DNA of 64,000 bases, taken from NCBI RefSeq assembly GCF_910589235.1, contig NC_060956.1:667501-731500 (forward strand). Direction: 5' to 3'. Both the position numbers and the translations under genes were made by a program. This document shows, one piece after another, positions 37,341 through 49,928 of the stretch (the stretch's first letter is position 1; each line of letters starts with the position of its first letter). Under the pieces are notes generated by a model that saw only the letters and a list, made by a program, of their open reading frames with translations, did not search any database and was not told the DNA's origin. This DNA is from Vespa crabro (taxonomy: Eukaryota; Arthropoda; Insecta; Hymenoptera; Vespidae).

Positions 37341-40300
37341 GATTCGTTCAATTTTCATAAATTACTTCAGAATTCGATATCACAAAAAAAGTCTCAACTC
37401 CGATTTGCGGATACCATTCCATGTACAGAGGAGTAGCTTTTGATTCAATTCGATCTATCTGTAAAATTTTTAATCCTGGATCCGGATATGGTCCACTATT
37501 GTTTTGATATAGATATATTATTATATACGTATAATATTCTACATATGGCAAATATTAAAAAAAAAATATATATATATATAATTTTTCGTTTACCTAACTT
37601 TTAAATCATATTCGATAAGATCTTTATCCTCCCCTAAAGAGAAAAGTCGAGGAATTGAATCGTCTCTAATAGAAGGTCCAAATAACACTTGTCTGATTGG
37701 TAAACAATGTGAATGACATTTTCCAATTAAATTCCAAATATTAGTTTCATTTAGGAATTTTGAATCATTTTTTTTGAATACTACGATAGATAGAGCATCA
37801 TCCTAAAAAAAAAAAAAAAAAAAAAAAGTAAATGAAATAAAGATTTACGTAAGTATTTTATTTATCGCTGAAAAAATACTTAACGGAATAAGCCATGTAA
37901 GTCGAACATTTGGTAAAGGCAACAATACGAATAGATTGAGACGAATGTTTGTAAGGAAATTCATCTAACAATTCCAATGTTAGTGGATGTAATACCCATA
38001 AAGTACCATTTTCCATACCACAGATGAGTAAATCAGCTGAGAAAAAAGACAATTTTGCATTAGCATTTGTTAGAATTAATAATTTCATTCGTAAAAGAAA
38101 AAATGTTGATTGAAAAGATGTTACAGCGTACATGTTGGAGAATATTTGAGGGCAGTAATGGCAGTCAAACTTTCATGCGTTTGTGGACAGCTAATATAAA
38201 TTATTTGATTCTTTTTCGTTTGATCATTAAAAATCGTTTCGAAATTTGGTAGATCTGGAACTTTTCTGGATATAATCAAGCTACATTTCTCATAATCGTA
38301 TAAACGTAAAATACTCTCTCTATTTCCCGTGATAAGATAAGTACTGTAAATGAATTTATTAGTTTTCATTTTATAAAATATATTTTTTCAATTAAATTTC
38401 TATACCTTTCCGGATGTGCATCTAAACTCGTTACATGGGCAGCATAATGTTTCGAAATGAATTTGCATTTTAAATTTGCAATATCTAATAAAGCAAGTGT
38501 ACCTTTTGTTGTAGCTATGACAAATATCAATATACATATATACATATATATGCATGTATATTCATTTTATTCAATTCGCTATATACTATTTTTATGAAAA
38601 ACACTTACACACAAAACTATTTCTAACGATGAATCTAGAACGTTGTAGGGTCGCGTCGGTAGCTACGTATGTTGAATTTTTCTGGTCGTAGTAATATTTT
38701 GGAATAGATTCTATATTTACAGTTAAATATGACAATTTTTTATCCATCTTATCATTCAAATATTTTACATCTTGAAAAGTATCATTTTCTTCTTGGCTTA
38801 CAAAATTTTCCATAAATTCATATTCTATGTCGCTTTTTAATTCGTCCGTGCTGTTTCCATCACTCAATTCGACTATTTGAAAAATATAATATTTTTTTAA
38901 AAAAGAAGAAGCTTTATATCATGTCAAGCTTACTATCTGTTTCACTGATAATGTGTACAGGGCCAAGTAATTTAGAGCATAAATCGAAACTGATCGATTG
39001 AATACATTCCAGTTCACGATTTTGACACCAATACAAAAGTTTTAATTCATTATCGTAAAAATTAATTCGTCCATTAGAATTGCCAGTAACAATCATTCTA
39101 TATATTGAAAAAATAGTTCATGATCAAATCTAAATATCTCCAAAACTCATTAAATTTTTGCTCGAAGAATTATTATTTAATTAATCGATACCCTTCGTAA
39201 TTAAGAATTACAGTGATATTGCAAGTTTGTAATTTTATCGATTTGATATGCTTCTTTTTAAAGTTTTTATCTTCTACAGCATGCTCGACGGTATAAACGT
39301 GGCTCCAGACTAATACAAAGCCTGCAGAACAAATCATGATCAAAGAAATTCTAATCATTTTAATACTTCTAAAGTCAAATGCTTTTTACCGGTAGTTGTT
39401 GCCGTTAACGTATTCGACGTTTTTGTAATAAAAACAGAACTATTCAAAATTCCAAAATGACCATATTTTCCAATTATTTTGGGCCGATAATAGCTAAGTC
39501 CATCTTGATCCTAATGAATGATGAAATCATATAAATTTACATTGAAAATTCTCTTCATTGTATTGGAAATTCGAATTACAAACCCAAGTAAAAAAAAGTA
39601 CGTGATGATCAGTAGTCAAAGCAAATCGTTTTGGAAAGTCATTGTCGAAACTGATCTCTTTAACTCTATCCAAATGTATTTCCGATAATTCAGCGATTGC
39701 TAAAAACACAAATATATCTAATAAATATTTTATACGTAAATGTGAAATAGCTAATATTCCATTAAAATAACCATCTGGTTTATCTCTTCCGTATGTCCAC
39801 AACCAAAAATAAACATTTTGTAATTTTTCATTGCCAACGGTAACGATGTACTTTGCATTTGGACTGATACGTGCTGCTGTCAAGCCATTTATACCGTGAG
39901 GCTCGAATAAAGTGCAAATAGGTATCCTTAACAATAATCACGTATATACGTTTTTATACGCATTATAGACAAGCATAGTTTTCATAAAAGATTAATATTT
40001 TTTACTTGATTTCGGTATCCCAAATAATTACCGCACAATCCTTTTCAAAATCTGCCGTCAGTAGCCATTTACCATCGTTCGAACTTGACAATGTTCTAAC
40101 AGCAGTTTTCTAAATATTATATCGACTATGATTAATTCAATTAAGCGATAAATCTCATAAATTACACGTGTCTCTATACTAACATGACCTTGAAGAGGTA
40201 ACATTTCATTAGAGCTATAATCATATATCATTGCAATATGTGAAGAAGCGAACGCAATTAATGTTCGATTTTTAGTCGTTAAATTTATTATAGGGACGTT

Positions 40301-40495
40301 TGGATTAAAGCCAAAAGAGTAATGTAGTTTCTATAAATAATAATTAATTTTATAATTAAAATAAATATAATATATTCAGAAATGAGCGTTACCTACATAT
40401 GGGCACATGTTAAATTCTGATATCTCCTTTTTCGTATTACTCTTTGACAGATTGATTGATGTTTTTTTATCAGAATTTATAAAAGACGATGCCAT
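35757..40495 (-). CDS. CFAP251: Cilia- and flagella-associated protein 251 (WDR66-like)
   Basis: Twenty-one coding exons could be joined on the minus strand with consistent phases, from ATG at 40495 to TGA at 35757, for 1,048 residues (human CFAP251 is of similar size). Main exons include 40495-40397, 40330-40184, 40109-40006, 39926-39772, 39510-39390, 38872-38609, 38343-38132, 37802-37594, 36728-36494, 36397-36124 and 35840-35757. WD repeats run through most of the protein (for example the DCAVIIWD, GFVLVWSH and GTLWVLHP blade strands). The C-terminus has the calmodulin-like EF-hand region (ITFEDFVKLYINHRPVFG, LILTRDQFMNILFG, ISYKDFVTVILG) typical of CFAP251. The family is part of the calmodulin- and spoke-associated complex at radial spoke 3 of motile axonemes; in insects that points to sperm tails or chordotonal neurons. 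The Glu-rich N-terminal extension of vertebrate forms is absent. Confidence 0.88.
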
Positions 40496-41103
40496 TTTAA
40501 TACAATGTTTATACAACGTATTTTCAATCTTTCATGAAATATTTCTTTCATGAAATATATTGATTTGAGTTCTCGTAACAGTTGAAAAATACTACGAAAA
40601 TCAAGAAAGAAATTTACGCAGCGAAGTGACGTTTTTCTTACCGGAAGTAATGCATGTGTAAGCGTGTAATTTAAAAATTTTCACTTATAAATATTATAAA
40701 AATATTTAATAAAATTAAAACATTTACAAAGGATATTGATAATAAACAAAAAATGTTATATAATCATTCTCATTTATTCAGACAAAATGATAAAGTTACG
40801 ATAAACATTATACAGTAGATATTTTTTTATTGTATAAAGTAATTTATAAAGTTGTTGTTTTATTTCTTATAACATTTTATGTACTGCAATATATGGTCAT
40901 ATAAAATAACAATATTTTTCTTGTTTTTTTTTTTTTTAATTAATTTATGTAAAAAAAATGCATTAAATCCAATTCATTTGTTTTGTTATTTAAGTAGATA
41001 TCCATCCTATTATCGATCACTTTAAAGATATATCGTAAATCGTCTTGTAAACTATTCTTTAATAGCAGTAGCTAAAAGTACATCCTTTAAGACTGTATTC
41101 AGT
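40496..41103. other. Spacer between CFAP251 start and TrxR 3' end
   Basis: About 600 bases of AT-rich DNA holding the 3' UTR of TrxR and the promoter of CFAP251, which follow head to tail on the minus strand. A T-rich run lies near 40921-40938. No other feature is visible. Confidence 0.6.
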
Positions 41104-41345
41104 TTAACTACAACAACTTTGTGGCTTAGGATCTAATCCTGAACGTTTAGTAATATGTATACGTGTAAATTCCTCAGCGTTAGTTGGATGAATACCAACT
41201 GTAGATTTAAGTATTGGGAATGTTATGTTACTTCTGAAAAAGCAAATTTTACAGATGAATGAATTATATATTCTTTGGATTTCTCGTTAAAAAATTCTTG
41301 AAACTCGTTTACGTGTTTAAAAATGTACAATTCTGACGTTCCTGC

Positions 41346-41378
<33 letters not shown>

Positions 41379-43652
41379 AAACTTACTTAATAGCTGCCGC
41401 AAAACCTTGGATTACTTCACCAGCATTTGGACCAATAAAATGCATGCCCAAAATTCTCTGATCACCATTTCTAAATGCAATGACCTTAACATAACAATGA
41501 GAAACATCTTTCTGAGGCAAGAAAAATTCTGTAGGCTTATAATATGCGTGATAAACTTCTATTTCGTCTGCTCCATGTTTAGATATAGCATCTTCTTCAC
41601 TAAGTCCAACGCAACCATATTCTAAAGGAGTAAATATAGTCGTAGCTACATTTGTATAATCCATTTTTTCCTTCGAATTACCAAACAATCTTTTAGCTAA
41701 GAGTTTTCCCGCGTGTATAGCAACGGGTGTCAATTCAGGCTTTTTCTGTAAGTATTTAATAATTAATGTTAAAATAAATTATTGCACTTGTTATTTCAAA
41801 TAAATTATTGATATCTTACATGAAGCACATCACCGACTGCATAAATATTCGGTACGTTCGTTTGCTCATTGTCCGCGTCAATTTTGCCACTATCAGAGAG
41901 AACTTTAACTTTAGCATTTTCAAGTTTTAATTCTTTTGTAAGAGCTTGGCGACCAATAGCAAATAAAACAGTGTCATAAACATCTTGATGAACTTTTCCC
42001 TCCTAGAAGAGACAAATTTTAATTAACTACTTAATTAACGACTTATACATTAATATATTTATATATCCTAATATGATGATCAAGACATACATTATCAACC
42101 CAATCAACTAAAAGACGACCATCAGCTTGTTTATCAATTTTCTTAGGCTTAGCTTGATAAATGAAATGAACGCCACGATTTTTCATTTCTTCAGCTACCA
42201 TGTTAACTATTTGTTGATCAAATCCTCTAAGCACAATTGAACGTACCATTACTGTTGTATCATAACCTAAACCATTCAAAAATCCTGCACATTCTAATCC
42301 AATATCTATGCATTTGTTAAGAAATATACTTTGCTTGTTATACTCAATAACATAAAGACTTAATAAAAGTTAAATTTGTATATTATAAATTATAAATAAC
42401 TAAATAATAAGAAAGGATACATCCTGCACCAACAACAAGAGTTTTTCCTGGTTCATTTTCTAAACTGAAAATATCATCACTGCTAATACCATATTCTAAA
42501 GCACCAGGAATATCAGGGTACTTTGGCCTTCCACCTACCGCAATTAAGATATTTTCTGCGGTAATAATTTTTTCTTCTCCATTTTTCGATATACCGACTA
42601 TGGTATGAGCATCTTTGAAATATCCCAGAGCATTGATATAATCTACCATTCTGTATTAAAATAAAAATATAATATTAGAAAAGAATAATTAAAAATACAT
42701 CTGTCACGATGCATTTAATACTAACTTCGTTCTTAATTCTACCCGTGTTACCCAGTTAACTGATTTAACGTGATTTTGTACAGCAACTTTTAAATTTGTC
42801 CAATTGTTTACGATAGTTTTTGAATCAGGTAACACCCATCCAAAAGACTGTGCTTCCTATAATCAATATTTATGTATGCAAATCTTATATAATGGAAATT
42901 AATATAGAATATTATACTTATATATCCTTAAACTTACATGTATAGCCTCGCCAAGTAATGCAGCTTGATGCATCAATTTTTTTGGTATACATCCTACATT
43001 CACACAAGTACCACCTAAGCCCCACGTAGTTCCTCTTGGAGACGGAGTAACAAAATCTAATACTGCAACTTTTGCTCCAAGTTCAACAGCCTCTTTCGCT
43101 GCTGCTAAACCACCCGATCCTCCGCCAATGACCAAAAGGTCATAATTAAAATTATGTTGAGCTAGAATAAAAGTTGTTGTATTAATTATATCCGATATTT
43201 AATTTAAACTATTTCGCCTATTACATAATTATATGTTAGATATCTATCGTAGGTTAAGTTTAATGCATACAAATTGTTACATATACAATAACAATGGTAT
43301 TTAATGAAAATTTGAAACACGAACAAAATTTCGAATGAACTTGATGAAAAATCCTTAATTTTTATAATATATGAAAAGAATAAATTAGGTTTGATTGATG
43401 TCGAAGTTTAAATGTTCCGCCTATTATCAGATATAAATAAATAATTATAATACGGTGTAAAATAAAAGATGAGAAACGCCTTTCGTGTTACGAATTACGC
43501 ACACATAAGATGTGCTATCGGCACTCACTGCACATACAAGCCATTGCGGCTTTCCCATAAAAGAAGTTGCATCCGGCATGTGACAACTCGAATAATTTGC
43601 TGTGCGATGTTCGAGATGACACGAGCCTCGCGAGCAGTATTAAAGTCGCCAT
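41104..43652 (-). CDS. Trxr-1: Thioredoxin reductase, mitochondrial-leader isoform, selenium-free
   Basis: Eight coding exons: 43652-43529, 43161-42938, 42856-42726, 42650-42421, 42305-42091, 42002-41820, 41745-41387, 41233-41104; together 531 residues. It reduces thioredoxin with NADPH and, in Diptera and other insects lacking glutathione reductase, also supports glutathione recycling. Visible parts: FAD-binding GGGSGG near residue 55, the redox disulfide CVNVGC (C94/C99), a second nucleotide-binding stretch (LVVGAGYIG), the GIHPTNAEE dimer-interface His-Glu pair, and a C-terminal SCCS redox tail in place of the mammalian Sec motif. The first exon is rich in Arg, Ser and Leu without acidic residues until residue 22, like a mitochondrial presequence. 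Met37 or Met40 could start a cytosolic form. It is divergent from the SDR gene across 209 bases. Confidence 0.96.
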
Positions 43653-43675
43653 GATTATCGCGCTCGTTTTACGAG

Positions 43676-43687
43676 CACGTGACGTCA
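43676..43687. promoter_or_regulatory. Overlapping E-box and CRE
   Basis: CACGTG (43676-43681) overlaps the palindromic cAMP-response element TGACGTCA (43680-43687). Both are perfect matches to known bHLH and CREB/ATF-type motifs. Confidence 0.6.
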
Positions 43688-43690
43688 CAC

Positions 43691-43699
43691 TGATGATGC
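43691..43699 (+). promoter_or_regulatory. Antioxidant response element match
   Basis: TGATGATGC fits the TGAYNNNGC core bound by Cap'n'collar/Maf dimers, which induce thioredoxin reductase in animals. One nine-base match can arise by chance, but its position between two redox genes is suggestive. Confidence 0.45.
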
Positions 43700-43861
43700 T
43701 CGTTTTAACGATTAAAACGGTCCACGCAATATTGTTTCGTTAGTATTCTAACGCACGCGTTCTAGCTAACGCGAAATTAGAAAAGTCCGTTCCATAAAAA
43801 AGAAAAAAAAAAAAAATTCGAAAGGTGCTTCGTGTATCGGAATAAAACGTTAATAAAAGAA

Positions 43862-46696
43862 ATGAAATCGATTTTAATAACCGGTAGCAATCGTGGCCTG
43901 GGTCTTGGATTAGTGAAACATCTCGTACAATTACCCAAACCACCAGAAAATATTTTTGCAACTTGTCGAGACTTAAACAAAGCGACGGTAAGATTGACTG
44001 TGACGTAGGAATCGGCAAAAATTGGATGACGTAAAGACCGTATGAATGAATTCATCGAATCAAAATAAGACATGCTTACCGATCGGCGCCATGAAAATTT
44101 TCTTTTAATCCTCGTTTCCCCTTTTTTTTCCTCAAGTAATATCACTTAGAGTTTTTCTTTGTGAATCGAATGAAACGATATTATACGTTTTTAATTTGGC
44201 AAAAATAATATTACGAATTGTCAAGAAGAAAAAAAATGATTGGAAGACCTTAACGCTCAAAAAAGCTTTAATATACTGAAGTGTCACGAACAAATACCGT
44301 TCGTTGTGTTTTATCGCCATCTGTTGATCGGAAAAAGCGCGAATATCCCTACCATCCCACATTCCATGATGTTTCAACGAATTAGATAGTACCTGGTCTT
44401 TGATAGAACAATGACTCACGGTGATTGTCAAATATTACGCAAGCGCATCAAGGACGCGGGATAAATACAATTAGATATCGAAATTGCCAATTACAAAAAC
44501 CAGTCGAGTCATTCTTTTATCTTTTTATCTTTTTGAACATTTTTCAATTATCAATCTTATCGCTTTTCCATCTTTAACAATTTAACATTTTTTTTTTTTT
44601 TTTTTTTTTTTATTATAACATTTCAATAATATTACAATTGTTTACTTTTCAAATTAGCCCTAAACGTTCAAACAAATGATATCATCGGCGTTACATTTAT
44701 CGATATTAATGATAGTGTTGTAATCTTTAATTGTAACCTTTTCATACCTTTGTAATTCTATTAATACGCGTTATACTACGCAGTTGTATAATGATTTAGC
44801 TTATTTAGCTGAAACAATAATACCCGTCATGTTTACATTTCCAGAATCCAATGATTTTTTCACAAATGCGCAGATAAGTTAGTTTGAGATGATTAGACAG
44901 ATTACGTGATATAATCATAGATTAATAAAGAAGACATATGTACAAAGAATTCGTAAATTAAAAATGAAAATCGTCATATTTATCGTTAAAAAAGAAATCG
45001 ATTTATAAGCAGCTGAAAATTTTATTGTTTTATTAATTCTATTAGTTACATTCTTCGAAAATGAAATATAAATTGTAAATATAAAAAAAAAAAGAAAAAA
45101 AAAAGAAATAAATAAATAAAATAATATAAAATAATAAACAAGTTTTTAAAGTACATTTGTAATATAAATTAAATCTCAATTTATAAAATGATGTTCAAGA
45201 ATTTATTGATATTGTTTGTTATAATAAATAGATTTTTTTCTAATCTAGGAACTGAAAGAACTTGCTGAGAAATCAAGAAACATTCATATCATTGAAATAG
45301 GTAAACCGCATTCTATGAATTACTAAGAACTCTGCATGTGTTATTTTAAGCAGAAATCAATAAATACAATGACATTACATTTAAGACGTATGACGAATGA
45401 TTAAGAAATCCAACTCAAATACAATTTAGAACAATAAAAGGATTGATCTTTTATTCGTATAGAAGTTATATTTTTAATATTAAATTACTTACAAAAGACG
45501 AAGTTTTCGTATTCCAAATTTTCATTTTTCTGAGATTCCTCATTTTCATTTTCCAAATCACTGGAATCTGATTCAATTGTTTGTGTTTTACTATGACAAG
45601 TTAAACACCATGATCTTTTTATTTTTAATATATGTAATTTCATAATTTGTACAATATCGTGGAAGAAAAAAATATTATGACTACTTGAAAGTATTACGAC
45701 GAATGCGAAAAGGCGGTGTAAATTGTAGTTGAATAAAAGATATGATTTTACCAACGTTACGTTAATCAATACATATGTACATATGTATATACTATGTATT
45801 CACTATCAGATAATTCTTGTGCTTTTAGTGATATGGAGAAGAATAATTATTTATTAGATCTCATATCTACAATAATTTGATATAACATAATGTAACATAT
45901 TATTTTGAATGTATTATAATTAAATACATTATAATATTAAATTATTTTTTATTAATATTATTGTAAATTATTTATAGATTTAACTAACACAAGTAATTAT
46001 CAAAAAATAGTAAATACTGTCAAAGAAAAAGTAGGATCTGCAGGACTCAATGTTCTTTTTAATAATGCTGGAATTTCACAAAAATTTACAAGACTTGGTA
46101 TGGTTAAGAAGGAAAATCTGACAAATACTTTTCTTATTAATACAGTAGCTCCAATTATGTTGGCAAAGGTTCAATTATATTTACGTTATTAATATTATTT
46201 TGAAAATATATTATTATATGTTAAAAATATTTTTATAGACACTTCTACCATTAATAAAGATTGCTGCTAAAAACAATGACATTGAAAAAGGTATGAATAT
46301 AAACAGAGCTGCTATTATCAATATGACTTCAATACTTGGCAGTATTACACAAAATGATCAAGGAGGTTTTTACTCGTATAGATGTAGTAAGGTAGTTCAA
46401 GCAATGTTACCATGATTGTGAATTAACAAGTATTTTGACTTATAAACAATATTTATCTAATATTTTTTTAGGCAGCTCTTAATGCTGCAACAAAATCTAT
46501 GAGTATAGATTTGAAAGATGATGGGATTTTAGTTGTTTGCTTACATCCTGGATGGGTGCGCACCGATATGGGAGGAAACAATGCACCCTTAGATATTGAT
46601 ACCAGTGTTTCCAGCATTTTAAATCTTATGGAAACACTTTCTGAGAAACATACTGGTTCTTTTCTTCAATACAACGGTACGACTTTACCATGGTAA
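43862..46696 (+). CDS. sni: Short-chain dehydrogenase, sniffer / C-factor type carbonyl reductase
   Basis: Five coding exons: 43862-43987, 45249-45300, 45978-46168, 46239-46391 and 46472-46696, for 248 residues, the normal classical-SDR length. Motifs: the cofactor-binding TGSNRGLG at residues 7-14, NNAG, the catalytic Ser in NMTSILGS, YRCSK for the YxxxK catalytic pair, and HPGWVRTDMGG after it. Fly sniffer is an NADPH-dependent carbonyl reductase that protects neurons from oxidative damage. The start follows a short leader after the bidirectional promoter, and MKSILITGSNRGLG is the usual N-terminus. Intron 1 is 1.26 kb and contains a poly-T tract near 44.59-44.61 kb. A sniffer-like assignment is favoured over other C-factor paralogues but not proved. 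Confidence 0.88.
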
Positions 46697-46830
46697 TTTT
46701 TTGCTGAAAAATATGCTAGTAATCGTAATATTAAATCGTCCGATTTTGGAAGTACAACTTAAAATAAATTAAAAAATAAAATCCACTGTTAAATTATTAA
46801 ATTATTAAGAATCCACTGTTAAGAATAAAA

Positions 46831-46875
<45 letters not shown>

Positions 46876-48087
46876 CTTATAGTTGAGTTTCTGCAATATA
46901 GTTACATATTACTTTCATAAATTTTTATTTTGACTTCTGCTTCATGTTTTTTATTAACTATCTATCTACATAATTTCAATTTTGTTTATTTCGTTATTCT
47001 CAGAAGGATTTGAAAAGGGCAGTTGTCAGTTTTTGGTCATTATAATTATATGTAACATTCTATAGTGCGATTCTTAAAAATAAGATATACGTATGTTGTA
47101 CAATGTTATAAAGTTATATACTCTTGTTTAATTTAATGACTTTTTAATGCCTAATATCAAATCTCAGTCAATATTATTGATAATAAATATATTTGAAAAT
47201 AAATACTATTGAAAAATTATAAAAATTTAATGAGAGTACTTAGATAACCCAAAAATCCTATTAAAACATTGATACACATGATTTGCTCTATTTTATTTAT
47301 GAGAGAAAGCTTATTTTGTACATGTCACGGTGCTATAATAAAATGTGAAGGAATGCAAGTGACCTTAAAATCTTAATCGACGTGTAACACGATGTTTGAA
47401 ATATGTACAATGAAGTATAATAATACATTCTCATTTCAAAGTTATTAATTTAAAAAATAATACGCATGTGTTTTAAAATATTATATTTTACACAATCTTA
47501 GATTCTGAGTTTTTTGAAGAAAGATTTTTTAAGCACTGCATTTGAATTATGTAGAACATGATTTATTGCAAAAACAATATAATACTGCAATCATTCTGAA
47601 TGTACAATACATTTGAGATACAATTTGGCCATTAATGATTTGTTTTTCTTTTTTATTATAACAAAAAATTTGAATGCTAGTAAATGGATTGCACATTCAG
47701 TAAAAATTGTTCTACTAAGTCAGAATATTATTGATCCTATTATTTAAATTCACTTAGAAAATTCATTTAATAAATTTATATGTAAAAAAATAAAACTTAC
47801 TTTACATAATTTAAAATGTCTTCAAGATTTAGCTTCTTTTATGATACATTATCAAATAGATTTTGCTAAATATAAATGAAATATAAGAAGAAATTTTCCT
47901 ATTTTTTCATTCATTTAGAAAACACTTCGTGCCATATAAACTCACGAAGTATAGAATTCTCTAAACAGTGTTTATTCCATGTATCTAAGAGATTATTTTT
48001 TTAATGTAAACCTGTTATGTGCAGATTTGTGAAATTAAAAAATTATTAAACATTTCATTCTTCAATTTGTATATGCGAGTATAATGT
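46697..48087. other. Intergenic region between convergent SDR and BCL7-like genes
   Basis: AT-rich 3' flanks with a (TA)n tract at about 46835-46871. No coding sequence visible. Confidence 0.7.
46835..46871. repeat. (TA)n microsatellite
   Basis: About 36 bases of TA dinucleotides, some 140 bases past the SDR stop codon. Confidence 0.93.
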
Positions 48088-48926
48088 TTAATCAGTCTTT
48101 AACCTCTTAGGAGTTGGTTCACTATTTTGAGAATTAGAATCTTCAGAAAATCCTAAATGTGCTGAAAAGTCGGTTAATCCTTGAGAATCACTAACGGTGG
48201 AAAAACCTGTTGCATTCAGAAATTTAATTATCATTAATTAATAACCACTTCATTATTTACTTTTATGATAAATTCTCTTACATGTATTTGAGTCTTCTGT
48301 TAGGCCAAAATTTGAATTAGAATTATCTATTCCTCCTTTCCTAGGTAAACCATTTTCCTTATCTGATCCAGTTTTTCCCTTTTTCTTCTAAAAAATATTT
48401 TATATTTCAATTGAAATACAAAATATAATAATATGAAATTAAAAATATTCAATTGAAAATTATTTTGTTATACTTTTATTACAATTTAATTATGGTACCT
48501 GGTCAAGGGTCGAAATAGGTACCCATTTATAAATTTTCATAGTTGTTTCCCCTATCGTTACCCATTTCTTTTCCCTACAAAAATTAAATATTATTTGTTC
48601 ATATAAATAAATTTAAAGAATTATGTACAATACAATCTAAACTTCTTTATAATAAATAACATTTAATTTTAGAGATAAATTATACTACATGTTTTATTAA
48701 AAATTTTCTTTAACATATTAACTTTTATTTACTTTGGATAATTGATTGTTAATAAGAAATTATTTTTTATGTACAATACACGAAAGTATTTTTTTCACAA
48801 ACACACATAAAATACAGTTCATGAAAACATTTACCAATGACGAACTTTATCAACAACTTGCATTACACGTTTAATGTCATCTTTAGCACGACTACGAGTC
48901 TCTGCTCGTACAGACCGCGACATCAT
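48088..48926 (-). CDS. BCL7-like: BCL7-like protein, SWI/SNF (BAF) accessory subunit
   Basis: Four coding exons: 48926-48835, 48574-48499, 48387-48282 and 48206-48088, giving 130 residues. The N-terminal BCL7 domain is complete: SRSVRAETRSRAKDDIKRV, then VRHWEKKWVTIGETTMKIYKW, conserved between insects and vertebrate BCL7A/B/C, where the family contacts the nucleosome-remodelling BAF complex. The remainder is Ser/Asn/Lys-rich and probably disordered. Two ATG codons are adjacent (48926 and 48923), so the protein may begin at either. The short length is normal for an insect member. It is divergent from the small candidate gene at 49.6 kb. Confidence 0.92.
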
Positions 48927-49239
48927 ATTATTTTACGCGATTAAACTATTACTAATGAAGGACTGAATTTGAAACTACAAAATACCGGGACATCCGTTGT
49001 AAAGGTTAGAAAACTGGAATTGACAGGAATTTCGAATTCCGATTAGGCATAAAATCGGACAGAGGGCACGAATAATCGCAATATGGCCATACGATACAAT
49101 TGCATTTTCCCTACTTGAAAATTGATATTTTACTTAATAGCTAGGAATCCTTTGTCGTTTATACAGTCAAATGGAAATTTAAAGTTGCAAGGAGGTTACG
49201 CATATATATATATATATATACACACACATACACACACGC

Positions 49240-49290
<51 letters not shown>

Positions 49291-49603
49291 TTTCTTTTCT
49301 TCCGTTAATAATCTTAAAAAAATGTTTATAATAATTGTTAAAAATGAAATAGTAAATGTAAGATGGCTGGCGCTACGTCTGCAGTATCTACAGAGTAAAG
49401 CAAGAAGTAATTAATTTTGAAAAATACCGATAGATGGTCACTCTGTCGATTTATCTCGTCATTTTTAAAAGACATTTAAAAAAGAAGCGCGGTTATATCA
49501 ATGTGAATTATGTAATTAATTTTTAAAAGGTGCAATATTATTTTTACCGTTGAACTAAAAGTTCGATGTGTAAAGGAAAATTTATTTCAATAGATATTTT
49601 GTT
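48927..49603. promoter_or_regulatory. Upstream region of BCL7-like, possible bidirectional promoter
   Basis: Holds a compound microsatellite at 49202-49291, then an AAGATGGC word (matching the YY1/Pho core) followed by GGCGCTACG at about 49362-49375, and ATAGATGGTCACTCTG at about 49431-49446, one mismatch from the fly core-promoter motif YGGTCACACTR (M1BP). These favour a promoter here. Direction is uncertain. Confidence 0.4.
49202..49291. repeat. Compound (TA)n(CA)n(TA)n(GA)n microsatellite
   Basis: Four adjoining dinucleotide blocks over 90 bases. Confidence 0.93.
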
Positions 49604-49928
49604 ATGTGGAAAAAATCGTGGAAAACAAAAAATATGGGTAAGCAACTATCTAATTAATTTTACGTATAAATATCAAGTTTGTTAAATTTTCGTTTAAATC
49701 GCAAGTAGGATATCTTGATTTGACGTACGTTTTGTATCAATTTTTAATATTGTTAAAGGAATACGACGAAGAGACAACATATGTTTTGTAAAAAAGATTC
49801 TTGTACAAGAGTATTTCCCATTTGAATTGCGTTATCATTTAACCCTTAGTGAATGTCACCTTAGTGAATTTCAACGACAATACTTGCGGCAATTCATCTT
49901 TAAGACAAAGTTCAAAAAATTCGCGTAG
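49604..49928 (+). CDS. Candidate small basic protein, two exons, unrecognised
   Basis: Exon 49604-49637 begins MWKKSWKTKNM and ends at a good donor (ATGG|GTAAGC). Exon 49759-49928 begins after a TTAAAG acceptor, keeps phase, and runs to TAG at 49926-49928, giving 67 residues. The protein is strongly basic, with a pattern of aromatic and leucine residues (EYFPFELRYHL, FQRQYLRQF) and a KKFA C-terminus. Promoter-like motifs lie 150-240 bases upstream. I do not recognise the family. It may be a short mitochondrial or RNA-binding type protein, an incomplete exon set (a GTAGGT donor overlaps the stop), or a chance frame. Confidence 0.35.

Larger units (their letters stand above)
43653..43861. promoter_or_regulatory. 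Compact bidirectional promoter, TrxR / SDR
   Basis: Only 209 bases separate the two divergent ATG codons. The block holds an overlapping E-box and CRE, an antioxidant-response-element match, and two direct copies of GCTCGTTTTA (43662-43671 and 43698-43707, offset 36 bases). Shared control by these elements is inferred. Confidence 0.65.
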
